Source: an uncultured Veillonella sp. (lineage in GTDB: Bacteria > Bacillota > Negativicutes > Veillonellales > Veillonellaceae). Taken from it: DNA of 16,525 bases. The notes beneath the pieces were generated by a model that was not told the DNA's origin, made no database searches, and was given only the letters and a program-made list of their open reading frames with translations. Where the stretch lies: contig NZ_CAJLUB010000028.1 of NCBI RefSeq assembly GCF_905209685.1, forward strand, positions 1 to 16,525. Reading direction: 5' to 3'. Position numbers and translations under genes: made by a program. Shown here piece after piece: positions 1 to 6,765 of the stretch. Position 1 is the stretch's first letter. Every line of letters begins with the position of its first letter.

Positions 1-974
1 TATGCAATACTGGCAGCATCCATATCATCAATTGTGATGGATACGACGGCTGTTCTATCTTGGATATCTTGTTTGCCGATGATGTTAACTCCAGTTATTG
101 AGTGTAAACCTTCGAGAAAGGCTTTTGTCAAAGCTAGTTCGTGGTTGTGGATATTCTCCATGCCGATCGATTCGATGTAGGAAACTCCTTCATTGAGGCC
201 GATAATGCCAGGTAGATTTAACGTGCCTGCTTCAAAGGCGTCGGGCATGTTAGTAGGCATCGTTTCTAAATGTGAAAAGCTGCCTGTACCGCCGGCGATA
301 AGAGGTGTTAAGATTTGAGCCATTTCTTTGGTTAAAATAATGCCACCAATACCTTGTGGTCCCAATAAGCCTTTATGACCCGTAAAGCAAAGTGCATCTA
401 TATGATATGCTTTCACATCAATAGGGATAACACCAGCTGTTTGGGCTGCGTCTACAATGAAATGTAGATTATGAGCCTTGCAGATAGCACCTATTGATTC
501 AATAGGCTGTATGGTACCACATACATTAGATGCGTGGTTGGTAATAATAGCCACTGTATTTGGACGGATAAGAGACTTAATGGCATCTTTTTCAATAGAG
601 CCTGTAACATCACAAGGAATAATATCAAAGGTAATGCCCTTATCCAGTAGTTGGGTAAGAGGTCTCATAACTGCATTGTGCTCTATAGAGCTAACGAGTA
701 CATGATCACCTGCTTTCAATAGGCCCTTGATGACCATATTTAAGCTCATCGTCACATTTTGCGTAAAGATGACATGCGATGGATCATGGCCGTTGAATAA
801 GGTATTTAGTCGTTGTCTTGTTGTATAGATAATATCCTCTACATCGTAGGCGAGAGCATAGGAGCCACGGTTAATATTAATACCGTAGTTCGTTATATAG
901 TTTGCCATGGCATTAGCCACATTAGGTGCTTTAGGGAACGTGGTACTTGCATTATCTAAATAGATATAGTCCAT
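1..974 (-). CDS. Cysteine desulfurase-like class V aminotransferase (3' end outside window)
   Basis: The reading frame is open on the minus strand from an ATG at 974 to the window edge, giving 324 codons without the C-terminus. A GGAGA ribosome binding site lies 6 nt upstream. The N-terminus (MDYIYLDNASTTFPKAPNV) is the short start typical of the EF2568-type cysteine desulfurase-like subfamily. The PLP-enzyme landmarks are visible: SSIEHNAV with H99, VDAAQ with D175 and Q178, and the Schiff-base lysine K201 in FTGHKGLLGPQG. Family members remove sulfur from cysteine or selenium from selenocysteine, but the exact substrate of this subfamily is not settled. The gene is divergent from yedE and a DUF3343 gene, and this family often sits near selenium genes, so a role in Se/S mobilisation is inferred. 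The catalytic-cysteine loop expected near the C-terminus lies outside the window. Confidence 0.88.
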   Translation of the reverse strand, partial: MDYIYLDNASTTFPKAPNVANAMANYITNYGININRGSYALAYDVEDIIYTTRQRLNTLFNGHDPSHVIFTQNVTMSLNMVIKGLLKAGDHVLVSSIEHNAVMRPLTQLLDKGITFDIIPCDVTGSIEKDAIKSLIRPNTVAIITNHASNVCGTIQPIESIGAICKAHNLHFIVDAAQTAGVIPIDVKAYHIDALCFTGHKGLLGPQGIGGIILTKEMAQILTPLIAGGTGSFSHLETMPTNMPDAFEAGTLNLPGIIGLNEGVSYIESIGMENIHNHELALTKAFLEGLHSITGVNIIGKQDIQDRTAVVSITIDDMDAASIA

Positions 975-1032
975 AGGTAATCTCCATGAATAACAAGGTG
1001 TATTTATGGTTATTATATCATGAGTCGTATGC

Positions 1033-1063
1033 TTGATAGGGTGGGAGTATATACTCATATATT
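1033..1063 (+). promoter_or_regulatory. Candidate yedE promoter with a palindrome in a 19-bp spacer
   Basis: TTGATA at 1033-1038 and TATATT at 1058-1063 are separated by 19 bp. A perfect 12-bp palindrome, GAGTATATACTC, lies at 1045-1056 inside the spacer. It stands upstream of yedE and could bind a regulator. The promoter assignment is tentative because the -10 could be placed differently in this AT-rich run. Confidence 0.4.
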
Positions 1064-1094
1064 TGTGGTGTAGTTTGTTTGAAAGGAGTTTATT

Positions 1095-2156
1095 ATGAGT
1101 GGGTCTCATGAAAAACGAAATTTAATTATTGCAGGCCTTATTATTGGCGCTATTGCAGGCTTCCTCGTACTAGCTGGCAATCCGGGCAATATGGGCTTCT
1201 GTATTGCTTGCTTTGTTCGCGATACTGTCGGTGGTCTAGGCCTACATCGTGCCGCACCAGTACAGTACATTCGCCCAGAAATTATCGGTCTTATTTTAGG
1301 GGCTTATGTATTGTCTATGATTCGTGGTGAACACCAAAGCAAAGGTGGTTCTTCTCCAATTATTCGATTTATTCTCGGCTTCTTTGTTATGATTGGTGCT
1401 TTGATGTTCCTCGGCTGTCCGATTCGTATGATTTTAAGACTTGGCGGCGGTGACTTAAATGCGTTGTTCGGCATTGCTGGTTTTGCTGGTGGTATCGGCT
1501 TTGGTACTATATTCTTGAAAAAAGGTTATTCTTTACAGCGTACCTATGCATTGAGCAAGTTAGAGTCCGCTATGATGCCTGCTATCCAAGTTGGTTTGCT
1601 AGTTTTAGTAGTAGCGGCTCCAGCATTTATCTTCTTTAGTCAAAAAGGTCCTGGTGCTATGCATGCACCTTGGTTAATTTCATTGGCGGCAGGCCTCGTG
1701 GTAGGTGGCTTATCTCAAGTTAGCCGTCTTTGTACCGTTGGTGGTTTCCGCGATTTATTCTTGTTCAAAAAATCTATCCTTATCTTTGGCTATTTAGCTG
1801 TTCTCATTGGTGTATTTGTTGTAAATATTAGCTTTGGTAATTTCCATCTTGGCTTTGAAAACCAACCGATTGCACATACAGATGGCTTGTGGAACTTCCT
1901 AGGTATGGCACTTGCAGGTTTCTGTAGTGTATTGCTTGGTGGCTGCCCATTGCGTCAATTGATCATGACTGGCGAAGGTAACTCTGATTCTGCTGTAACG
2001 GTGCTCGGTCTTGCAGCAGGTGCTGCATTCGCTCATAATTTTGGCTTAGCTGCCTCTGGTGCAGGCCCTACATTAAATGGTGAAATTGCTGTAGGTGTTG
2101 GTTTTGTAGTGGCACTTATTATTGCTGTAGTTAATACAAAACGTGCCAATGCTTGA
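1095..2156 (+). CDS. yedE: YedE-family putative selenium/sulfur-compound transporter
   Basis: This 353-residue polytopic inner-membrane protein is of the YeeE/YedE family, probably the selenium-associated YedE subgroup. It has about nine to ten hydrophobic segments and an internal two-fold duplication. The first half holds NPGNMGFCIACFVRD (29-43) and LGCPIRM (106-112); the second half holds SRLCTVGGFRD (210-220) and GGCPLRQ (282-288). The cysteines C36, C39, C108, C213, C277 and C284 sit in these motifs; in the related thiosulfate transporter YeeE, conserved cysteines relay the substrate through the membrane. An AAAGGAG site at 1082-1088 supports the ATG at 1095. The next gene is a DUF3343 Se/S carrier-like protein and the divergent gene is a desulfurase-like enzyme, so import or movement of a selenium or sulfur species is the likely job. 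The substrate cannot be read from sequence. Confidence 0.85.
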   Translation: MSGSHEKRNLIIAGLIIGAIAGFLVLAGNPGNMGFCIACFVRDTVGGLGLHRAAPVQYIRPEIIGLILGAYVLSMIRGEHQSKGGSSPIIRFILGFFVMIGALMFLGCPIRMILRLGGGDLNALFGIAGFAGGIGFGTIFLKKGYSLQRTYALSKLESAMMPAIQVGLLVLVVAAPAFIFFSQKGPGAMHAPWLISLAAGLVVGGLSQVSRLCTVGGFRDLFLFKKSILIFGYLAVLIGVFVVNISFGNFHLGFENQPIAHTDGLWNFLGMALAGFCSVLLGGCPLRQLIMTGEGNSDSAVTVLGLAAGAAFAHNFGLAASGAGPTLNGEIAVGVGFVVALIIAVVNTKRANA

Positions 2157-2173
2157 GTTAGAAATGAGTGACT

Positions 2174-2422
2174 ATGAAATATATTGCTACGTTTTACTCT
2201 CACTTTGGAGCCATTCGTTTTAAACGAGAGGCTCCTGAAGGGGTAACAAATATAGAACTTCGTCCGGTGCCACGCGATTTGAGTTCCTCCTGTGGTACGA
2301 GTGCATCCTTTGATGCCGGTGAAAGCTTTACGTTTATAGATGATCCTACAGAGGAGATTGAACAAATCGTTGCTGTTACTGATGATGGGTATAAAACTAT
2401 ATTTGAAAGTCCCAATAAATAA
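2174..2422 (+). CDS. DUF3343 putative Se/S carrier-like protein
   Basis: A small soluble protein of 82 residues if it starts at the ATG at 2174. A GTG at 2168 would add two residues and cannot be excluded. It matches the pattern of DUF3343 proteins: a short beta-alpha start (MKYIATFYSHFGAIRFK), then a PVPRDLSSSCG motif with one cysteine, C40, in the position expected to carry a persulfide or perselenide. It begins about 17 bp after the yedE stop, so the two are surely co-transcribed. In other bacteria such proteins are found with YedE, TusA-like YedF, SelD or class V aminotransferases and are thought to pass selenium or sulfur onward. That role is family inference and has not been read from this sequence. 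Confidence 0.8.
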   Translation: MKYIATFYSHFGAIRFKREAPEGVTNIELRPVPRDLSSSCGTSASFDAGESFTFIDDPTEEIEQIVAVTDDGYKTIFESPNK

Positions 2423-2480
2423 ACCTTAGAGCCTTTTAGCGTTGCTAATCTTAGTGGTTCTATAATCATTATGTAATGTA

Positions 2481-2513
2481 AAAGAGGAGCTATCCGTTGG
2501 ATAGCTCCTCTTT
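2481..2513. terminator. Bidirectional terminator between the yedE operon and merR
   Basis: A perfect 15-bp stem (2481-2495 with 2499-2513) encloses a 3-nt GTT loop. It lies between the convergent DUF3343 gene and the MerR gene, just before the MerR stop codon. Short T runs follow on both strands (TTTGTT on plus, TTTTACA on minus), so it can serve both genes. Confidence 0.85.
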
Positions 2514-2514
2514 G

Positions 2515-3012
2515 TTATACAGCTTTATATTTTTTAGGTGCTTCACCATTTTCGGCGGCTTCTTTATCAGCGCGCCATTTGCGTTCAAAGTATTTATGAT
2601 ACTCCACAGGAACGTCATCAGGTGTTAAGCTTTCATAAAAGCTAGTAGTTCCATTAGCCTTAGCTTGTTCGTAAAACCATGTTTTAAATTCTAGCATGGA
2701 CAAGCGTGCTTGTAGATGTTCGATTTCTAGTAATACGCGATCTCGTTGATTTCTAATAATAGATAATCTTTCATTAATGCGACTATCACCTTCGACGCAG
2801 TAGTCGATAAAATGCTTTATTTCTTTAATGGGCATGCCTGTGTGCTTCATGCATTCAATCAATTCTAACCAATCCATATCTTCGTCATGGAAGACACGGA
2901 TGCCTCCGCTAGAACGTTCGACAAATGGCAATAGGCCTTCTTTGTCGTAATAGCGTAAAGTAGAAGGTGCCACATTTAATTTTTTTGCGATTTCGCCAAC
3001 AGTATATGTCAT
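2515..3012 (-). CDS. MerR-family regulator, AdhR/NmlR-like
   Basis: This is a 165-residue MerR regulator. Residues 1-70 form the winged helix-turn-helix (YTVGEIAKKLNVAPSTLRYYDKEG, then a wing with RSSGGIRVF). A long dimerising coiled coil follows at about 78-112, then a short charged tail. I chose the ATG at 3012 because AAGGAGG lies just upstream; a start at 3033 would put that site inside the gene. C54 in LIECMKHTGM lines up with the sensor cysteine (Cys52) of Bacillus AdhR, which reacts with aldehydes; C72 is a second cysteine. There is no metal-binding cysteine cluster like that of MerR or ZntR. The protein is divergent from the DXS-like gene, whose promoter has a palindrome in a 19-bp spacer, so that gene is the probable target. 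Aldehyde sensing is inference. Confidence 0.88.
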   Translation of the reverse strand: MTYTVGEIAKKLNVAPSTLRYYDKEGLLPFVERSSGGIRVFHDEDMDWLELIECMKHTGMPIKEIKHFIDYCVEGDSRINERLSIIRNQRDRVLLEIEHLQARLSMLEFKTWFYEQAKANGTTSFYESLTPDDVPVEYHKYFERKWRADKEAAENGEAPKKYKAV

Positions 3013-3129
3013 AGGACCTCCTTTTGGGTTCATATTAAATTTGTAAATGGATTTAGTTTCAGGAGTAATATATTTAGTATATAATCTATGTATATGATTA
3101 GAGGGTAGATTTAAATTTTATGTTTTTGC

Positions 3130-3160
3130 TTGACTTAAACTTAAGTTTAAGTTCTATATT
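3130..3160 (+). promoter_or_regulatory. MerR-type promoter and operator for the DXS-like gene
   Basis: TTGACT (3130-3135) and TATATT (3155-3160) are 19 bp apart, longer than the usual 17. A perfect 20-bp palindrome, ACTTAAACTTAAGTTTAAGT, fills 3133-3152. An over-long spacer with a dyad between -35 and -10 is the hallmark of promoters that MerR proteins activate by twisting the DNA. The core CTTAAAC-N4-GTTTAAG has the same layout as the AdhR operator as I recall it (CTTAAAG-N4-CTTTAAG). The predicted start of transcription is about 3167, leaving a leader of roughly 57 nt. Confidence 0.8.
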
Positions 3161-3223
3161 TGTTACATGCTGGACATACAGTATAGCACGGTTAGTAACA
3201 CAAAACAAATAGGAAGGAAACTT

Positions 3224-4981
3224 ATGAATTTAATTGATATGAAATCTCCAGCCGATTTAAAAGGCTTATCCCTTGCTGAATTAACAGATCTAACTGCACA
3301 AGCTCGTCAAGCCCTCATGACAAAGGTATCTGAACAGGGCGGTCATGTTGGCCCTCCTATGGGTGCAGCTGAAATGATTATGGCTTTGCACTATGTATTT
3401 AACTCACCTGTAGATAAGATTGTATATGATGTGTCTCATCAGTCTTATGTGCACAAGATGGTTACAGGTCGTGCCTTAGCATTTTTAGATCATAATCATT
3501 ACGATGATGTAACAGGCTATACAGATCCTACTGAAAGTGAGCACGATTTCTTCAACATTGGTCATACCTCCACATCTATTTCTTTAGCGTCTGGTTTAGC
3601 AACAGCTCGTAATTTAAAAGGGGACTCTGAAAATATTATCGCTATTATTGGCGATGGTTCTTTGTCTGGTGGTGAAGCCTTTGAAGGCCTTGATTATGCA
3701 GCCACGTTAGATAGCAATATGATTATTATTGTCAATGATAATGACCAATCCATTGCAGAAAATCATGGTGGTTTATACCGTGGTCTTCGAGAATTACGTG
3801 AAACTAATGGTAAAAGCTCCAACAATATTTTCAAGTCTTTAGGTTTAGATTATCGTTTTGTAGCAGATGGCAATGATTTAGAAACATTAATTGATGTGTT
3901 TAAGGATGTGAAAGACATTGATCATCCAATTGTGTTACATATTGTTACTCAAAAAGGTAAGGGCTATGCCATTGCAGAGCAAAATAAAGAAAAGTTCCAC
4001 TGGACTATGCCATTTGACTTAGAAACAGGTAAGCTAAAAACGAAAGATAATGGGCCAACGTATGTTGGTACGATTGCGAACTACTTGATGGAGCAAATCA
4101 AAGTAGATCCAACAGTGGTAGCTATTATTGCAGGTACACCAGGTGGACTTGGATTTAATTCCGAACGGCGCAAAGAGGCTGGCAAACAATATATTGACGT
4201 AGGCATTGCAGAAGAGCATGCTATCGCTATGAGTTCGGGTATTGCTAAAAATGGCGGTAAACCAGTATTTAATGTGTATAGTACATTTTTACAACGTACC
4301 TATGACCAATTAGTACAAGATCTTTGCGTCAATAATAATAGTGCCGTTATTATGAATCACCAGGCCTCTGTATATGGCATGAACGATGTCACTCATTTGG
4401 GATTCTTTGATATACCTATGCTTACAAGTATTCCTAATTTAGTATACTTAGCACCTACCAATAATGAAGAGTTGTTGGCTATGACAGAGTATGCCGTGCA
4501 TCAACATGAGCATCCGGTAGCAATTCGTGTTCCTGTTGGTGAGTTTACTAGCACAGGTGTTGCAGATACAACGGATTATAGCCTCTTAAATAAATCTGAA
4601 GTGACTCGTCGTGGCGAAGGTATTGCTTTATTAGGCTTAGGTAATTTCTATCATCTCGCTAATCAAGTAGCTGATGAATTGGCTAAAGTAGGCATTAATG
4701 CAACTGTAGTAAATCCTAAATTTGCTTCTGGTCTTGATGAAGAATTATTAGAAGAGTTGAAAGTAAATCATACTGTAGTATTTACTTTAGAAGATGGTGT
4801 AGTTGAAGGCGGTTGGGGGCAACGTATCGCTAGTTTCTATGGTCCATCTGATGTGCGCGTTAAAAACTATGGTATTGCTAAAGAATTCCACGATCGTTAT
4901 GATGCAACAGAATTATTACGAGAAAATGGCGTTTCTTTAGATCAGATTGTGGCGGATGCTAAACAAATTTTATCCGTTTAG
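3224..4981 (+). CDS. DXS-like thiamine-diphosphate enzyme (transketolase superfamily, atypical)
   Basis: This 585-residue protein looks like 1-deoxy-D-xylulose-5-phosphate synthase but is shorter than the usual 620 or so. The ATG at 3224 has AGGAAGG upstream; a start at 3167 would coincide with the predicted transcript start and is unlikely. The ThDP parts are intact: H41, H72 in DVSHQSYVHK, H114 in GHTSTS, the GDG-to-NDN motif (143-173), E330 in DVGIAEEH, Y352 in VYSTFL and H391 in THLG. Missing relative to E. coli DXS are R420 (here Q380 or H379), R478 (here V438, in RVPVGE) and D427 (here N387). The roughly 40-residue loop after the ThDP motif is also shortened. The two arginines bind the phosphate of glyceraldehyde-3-phosphate, so a different acceptor is likely. 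It stands alone behind a MerR-type promoter, away from isoprenoid genes. Automatic annotation would probably call it dxs. Confidence 0.85.
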   Translation: MNLIDMKSPADLKGLSLAELTDLTAQARQALMTKVSEQGGHVGPPMGAAEMIMALHYVFNSPVDKIVYDVSHQSYVHKMVTGRALAFLDHNHYDDVTGYTDPTESEHDFFNIGHTSTSISLASGLATARNLKGDSENIIAIIGDGSLSGGEAFEGLDYAATLDSNMIIIVNDNDQSIAENHGGLYRGLRELRETNGKSSNNIFKSLGLDYRFVADGNDLETLIDVFKDVKDIDHPIVLHIVTQKGKGYAIAEQNKEKFHWTMPFDLETGKLKTKDNGPTYVGTIANYLMEQIKVDPTVVAIIAGTPGGLGFNSERRKEAGKQYIDVGIAEEHAIAMSSGIAKNGGKPVFNVYSTFLQRTYDQLVQDLCVNNNSAVIMNHQASVYGMNDVTHLGFFDIPMLTSIPNLVYLAPTNNEELLAMTEYAVHQHEHPVAIRVPVGEFTSTGVADTTDYSLLNKSEVTRRGEGIALLGLGNFYHLANQVADELAKVGINATVVNPKFASGLDEELLEELKVNHTVVFTLEDGVVEGGWGQRIASFYGPSDVRVKNYGIAKEFHDRYDATELLRENGVSLDQIVADAKQILSV

Positions 4982-5016
4982 TTTGATAAAATATTAAATA
5001 AATAATTTTATCTACA

Positions 5017-5065
5017 AATGCAGTAGAAATATGGTTTTGCCCTGTTTCTACTGCATTACTTTTTG
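5017..5065 (+). terminator. Terminator of the DXS-like gene
   Basis: A 13-bp perfect stem (5017-5029 with 5045-5057) with a 15-nt loop is followed by ACTTTTTG. It lies 36 bp after the stop codon and ends the single-gene transcript. The rest of 5066-5259 is very AT-rich; I see only weak -10-like sequences in it (for example TATTAT at 5217-5222 for the next gene). Confidence 0.85.
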
Positions 5066-5259
5066 TTTTATATTTTATAAAAATATAAAATTTGTTAAAA
5101 GATTATAGATTTTTTTCGAATAGGACTATAAAAATTAGATGAAGTATTATATAATATTATCTACAGTATGTATTACAGTAGAACAAGTTTGTTGTTAATG
5201 TACAAAAATATCACAGTATTATATAAGTAAGTATTAATGAAAAGGGAGATTGTAAGACG

Positions 5260-5943
5260 TTGAAAAAAGTATTAACCTTAACATTAGCCGTGGCCATCGT
5301 CGCCGGTGGCTATATGTCTGAGGCTAATGGGGCGGGAGAACAGCCTTCTAAGCAGGCACCGTCTATATCTGAGATAAACATATATACGCCTAAAGAACTC
5401 AATGCACGTCAAAAAGACTTGGTTGATATTGGTCGCTATACAGCATCCGGTGATCAAGGTGCATTGAAAAGTACAATCGCCTCTGCTATTGAGCGAGGTA
5501 CGTTGACACCGCAAGAGGTGAGTATTGCGATTCGTCAACTTTACTCTGCTGCTGGTTTAAAGCAAATGAATGCAGCATTAGCTACATTTGATCAATTACG
5601 TGAGGAGCGTCCTGAGTTTGGCGCTGATTACGAAAAAATGGTTCCAAAGCAAACTGGACTTAGTGCTTTATTGGGGAATGGCACTAATGGGGCTGCTTTG
5701 GCTAAGGCTAAAAATGAGGATACAAAAGAAGCGGTTCAATACAATACGTTCCGTATGAAGAAACCAAAACCGCAAAATCGTAATCGCTCTCGCCTTGGTA
5801 AGTTGGACCGTGAATTGGTCGCTGCCGCAGCTTTAGGTACGCGTGTAGGTAAAAATAATCTATTCGCTGCATCTGAAAAGAGTTTATCTGAGCTAGGCCT
5901 CAGCAAATATCAAATTGAAAATCTTGAATCTTTGATTTTCTAA
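5260..5943 (+). CDS. Secreted protein with carboxymuconolactone decarboxylase/AhpD-like region
   Basis: 227 residues starting at a TTG (5260), with AGGGAGA at 5243-5249 as the probable ribosome binding site; no ATG gives the signal peptide. Residues 1-22 or 1-25 form a Sec signal peptide (MKK, hydrophobic core, SEA or NGA cleavage site) with no lipobox cysteine. Residues about 43-115 resemble the CMD/AhpD helical fold: LNARQKDLVDIGRY, then ALKSTIASAIERGTLTPQEVSIAIRQLY, then AGLKQMNAAL. The mature protein contains no cysteine at all, so AhpD-type CxxC chemistry is impossible. A basic low-complexity linker (about 165-180, KKPKPQNRNRSR) leads to a short Ala/Leu-rich C-terminal region. The gene stands alone between two terminators. 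Its function is unknown; the CMD likeness is by eye and could be only structural. Confidence 0.75.
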   Translation: MKKVLTLTLAVAIVAGGYMSEANGAGEQPSKQAPSISEINIYTPKELNARQKDLVDIGRYTASGDQGALKSTIASAIERGTLTPQEVSIAIRQLYSAAGLKQMNAALATFDQLREERPEFGADYEKMVPKQTGLSALLGNGTNGAALAKAKNEDTKEAVQYNTFRMKKPKPQNRNRSRLGKLDRELVAAAALGTRVGKNNLFAASEKSLSELGLSKYQIENLESLIF

Positions 5944-5950
5944 GAATATA

Positions 5951-5982
5951 AAGACCTACTTCCAAAGAAGTAGGTCTTTTTT
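5951..5982 (+). terminator. Terminator of the secreted CMD-like gene
   Basis: A 12-bp perfect stem (5951-5962 with 5967-5978) and a 4-nt loop are followed by a run of T to 5982, starting 8 bp after the stop codon. Confidence 0.92.
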
Positions 5983-6006
5983 GTATGGTCGATAAGGGAA
6001 ATGTAA

Positions 6007-6035
6007 TTGACGTTTAACTCCCCCTTTTCTATAAT
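6007..6035 (+). promoter_or_regulatory. Sigma-70 promoter of trmB-ftsW
   Basis: TTGACG (6007-6012) and a perfect TATAAT (6030-6035) are 17 bp apart. Transcription should start near 6042, about 63 nt before the trmB start. It is the best consensus promoter in the window. Confidence 0.85.
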
Positions 6036-6104
6036 TAATAAGATAGGTATATGACCTGTAATAATAGATATAATTAATGATTAATATAGATGTAAGGAGA
6101 AAGT

Positions 6105-6764
6105 ATGCGCCTTCGTAGAAAACCGTGGATTGATGAAGCTATCCACGAATATGACTCTCATATCATTTTGTCTGGTCAAGAACAGTACAAGGGCAAATGG
6201 CGTGAGTTATTTGCCCATCCTGAGCGTCCATTATATATGGAACTAGGAACAGGGAAGGGACGTTTTATTGCAGGCATGTCTGAAGCGTATCCAGATGCTA
6301 ACTTTGTAGGTTTTGAAGTGCAAATTGGCGTAATTTATTATGCGGCTCAAAAGATTTTTGAAGCAGAGCGTGATAATGCTAAGGTATCTCTCTTTGATAT
6401 CGCTGGCATTGAAGAGGTTGTAGCGCCTGGAGAAGTAGATCGTTTCTATATCAACTTCTGTGATCCATGGCCTAAGGCAAAACATGCTAAGCGTCGCCTC
6501 ACATACCATACATTCCTCGATCGTTATGCCCGCCTTTTAAAAGATGGTGGCGAGGTTCACTTTAAAACTGATAATGAAGGTTTATTTATGTTCTCTCTTG
6601 AAGAATTCAAAGAATGTGGATGGGAACTTAAGAATGTAACCTATGACTTACATAGTACAGATCTTCCAAATGTAAAAACTGAGTATGAAGAGAAGTTCAG
6701 TGCTAAAGGGCAACCTATTTTCCGCTTAGAAGCAATTAAGCCAAAAGTACAAAAGGAGGCTTAA
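6105..6764 (+). CDS. trmB: tRNA (guanine-N7-)-methyltransferase TrmB
   Basis: TrmB uses S-adenosylmethionine to make 7-methylguanosine at position 46 of the tRNA variable loop. The 219-residue length and motifs fit: the SAM-binding motif MELGTGKGRF (45-54), acidic motif II at GFE (69-71), the signature FCDPWPKAKHAKRRL (118-132), FKTDNEGLF (153-161) and the C-terminal TEYEEKF (192-198). AAGGAGA at 6094-6100 fixes the ATG at 6105. Only one base separates its stop from the ftsW-like start, and the ftsW ribosome binding site lies inside the last codons of trmB, so the two are translated in a coupled way. The pairing of a tRNA modification gene with a cell-wall gene is probably just a housekeeping operon. 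Confidence 0.97.
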   Translation: MRLRRKPWIDEAIHEYDSHIILSGQEQYKGKWRELFAHPERPLYMELGTGKGRFIAGMSEAYPDANFVGFEVQIGVIYYAAQKIFEAERDNAKVSLFDIAGIEEVVAPGEVDRFYINFCDPWPKAKHAKRRLTYHTFLDRYARLLKDGGEVHFKTDNEGLFMFSLEEFKECGWELKNVTYDLHSTDLPNVKTEYEEKFSAKGQPIFRLEAIKPKVQKEA

Positions 6765-6765
6765 G

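Noticed and set aside
2033..2469. Minus-strand open frames over the end of yedE and the DUF3343 gene
   Set aside because: Both overlap recognised plus-strand genes and lack similarity to known proteins.
3013..3033. Longer MerR start (MNPKGGP...) at 3033
   Set aside because: The extension encodes the AAGGAGG ribosome binding site itself; the ATG at 3012 follows it at a normal distance.
3167..3223. Longer DXS-like start at 3167
   Set aside because: This ATG falls at the predicted transcription start and has no ribosome binding site; 3224 has AGGAAGG.
3224..4981. Calling this gene the housekeeping dxs
   Set aside because: The acceptor phosphate arginines are gone, the chain is short, and it is alone behind a MerR-type promoter.
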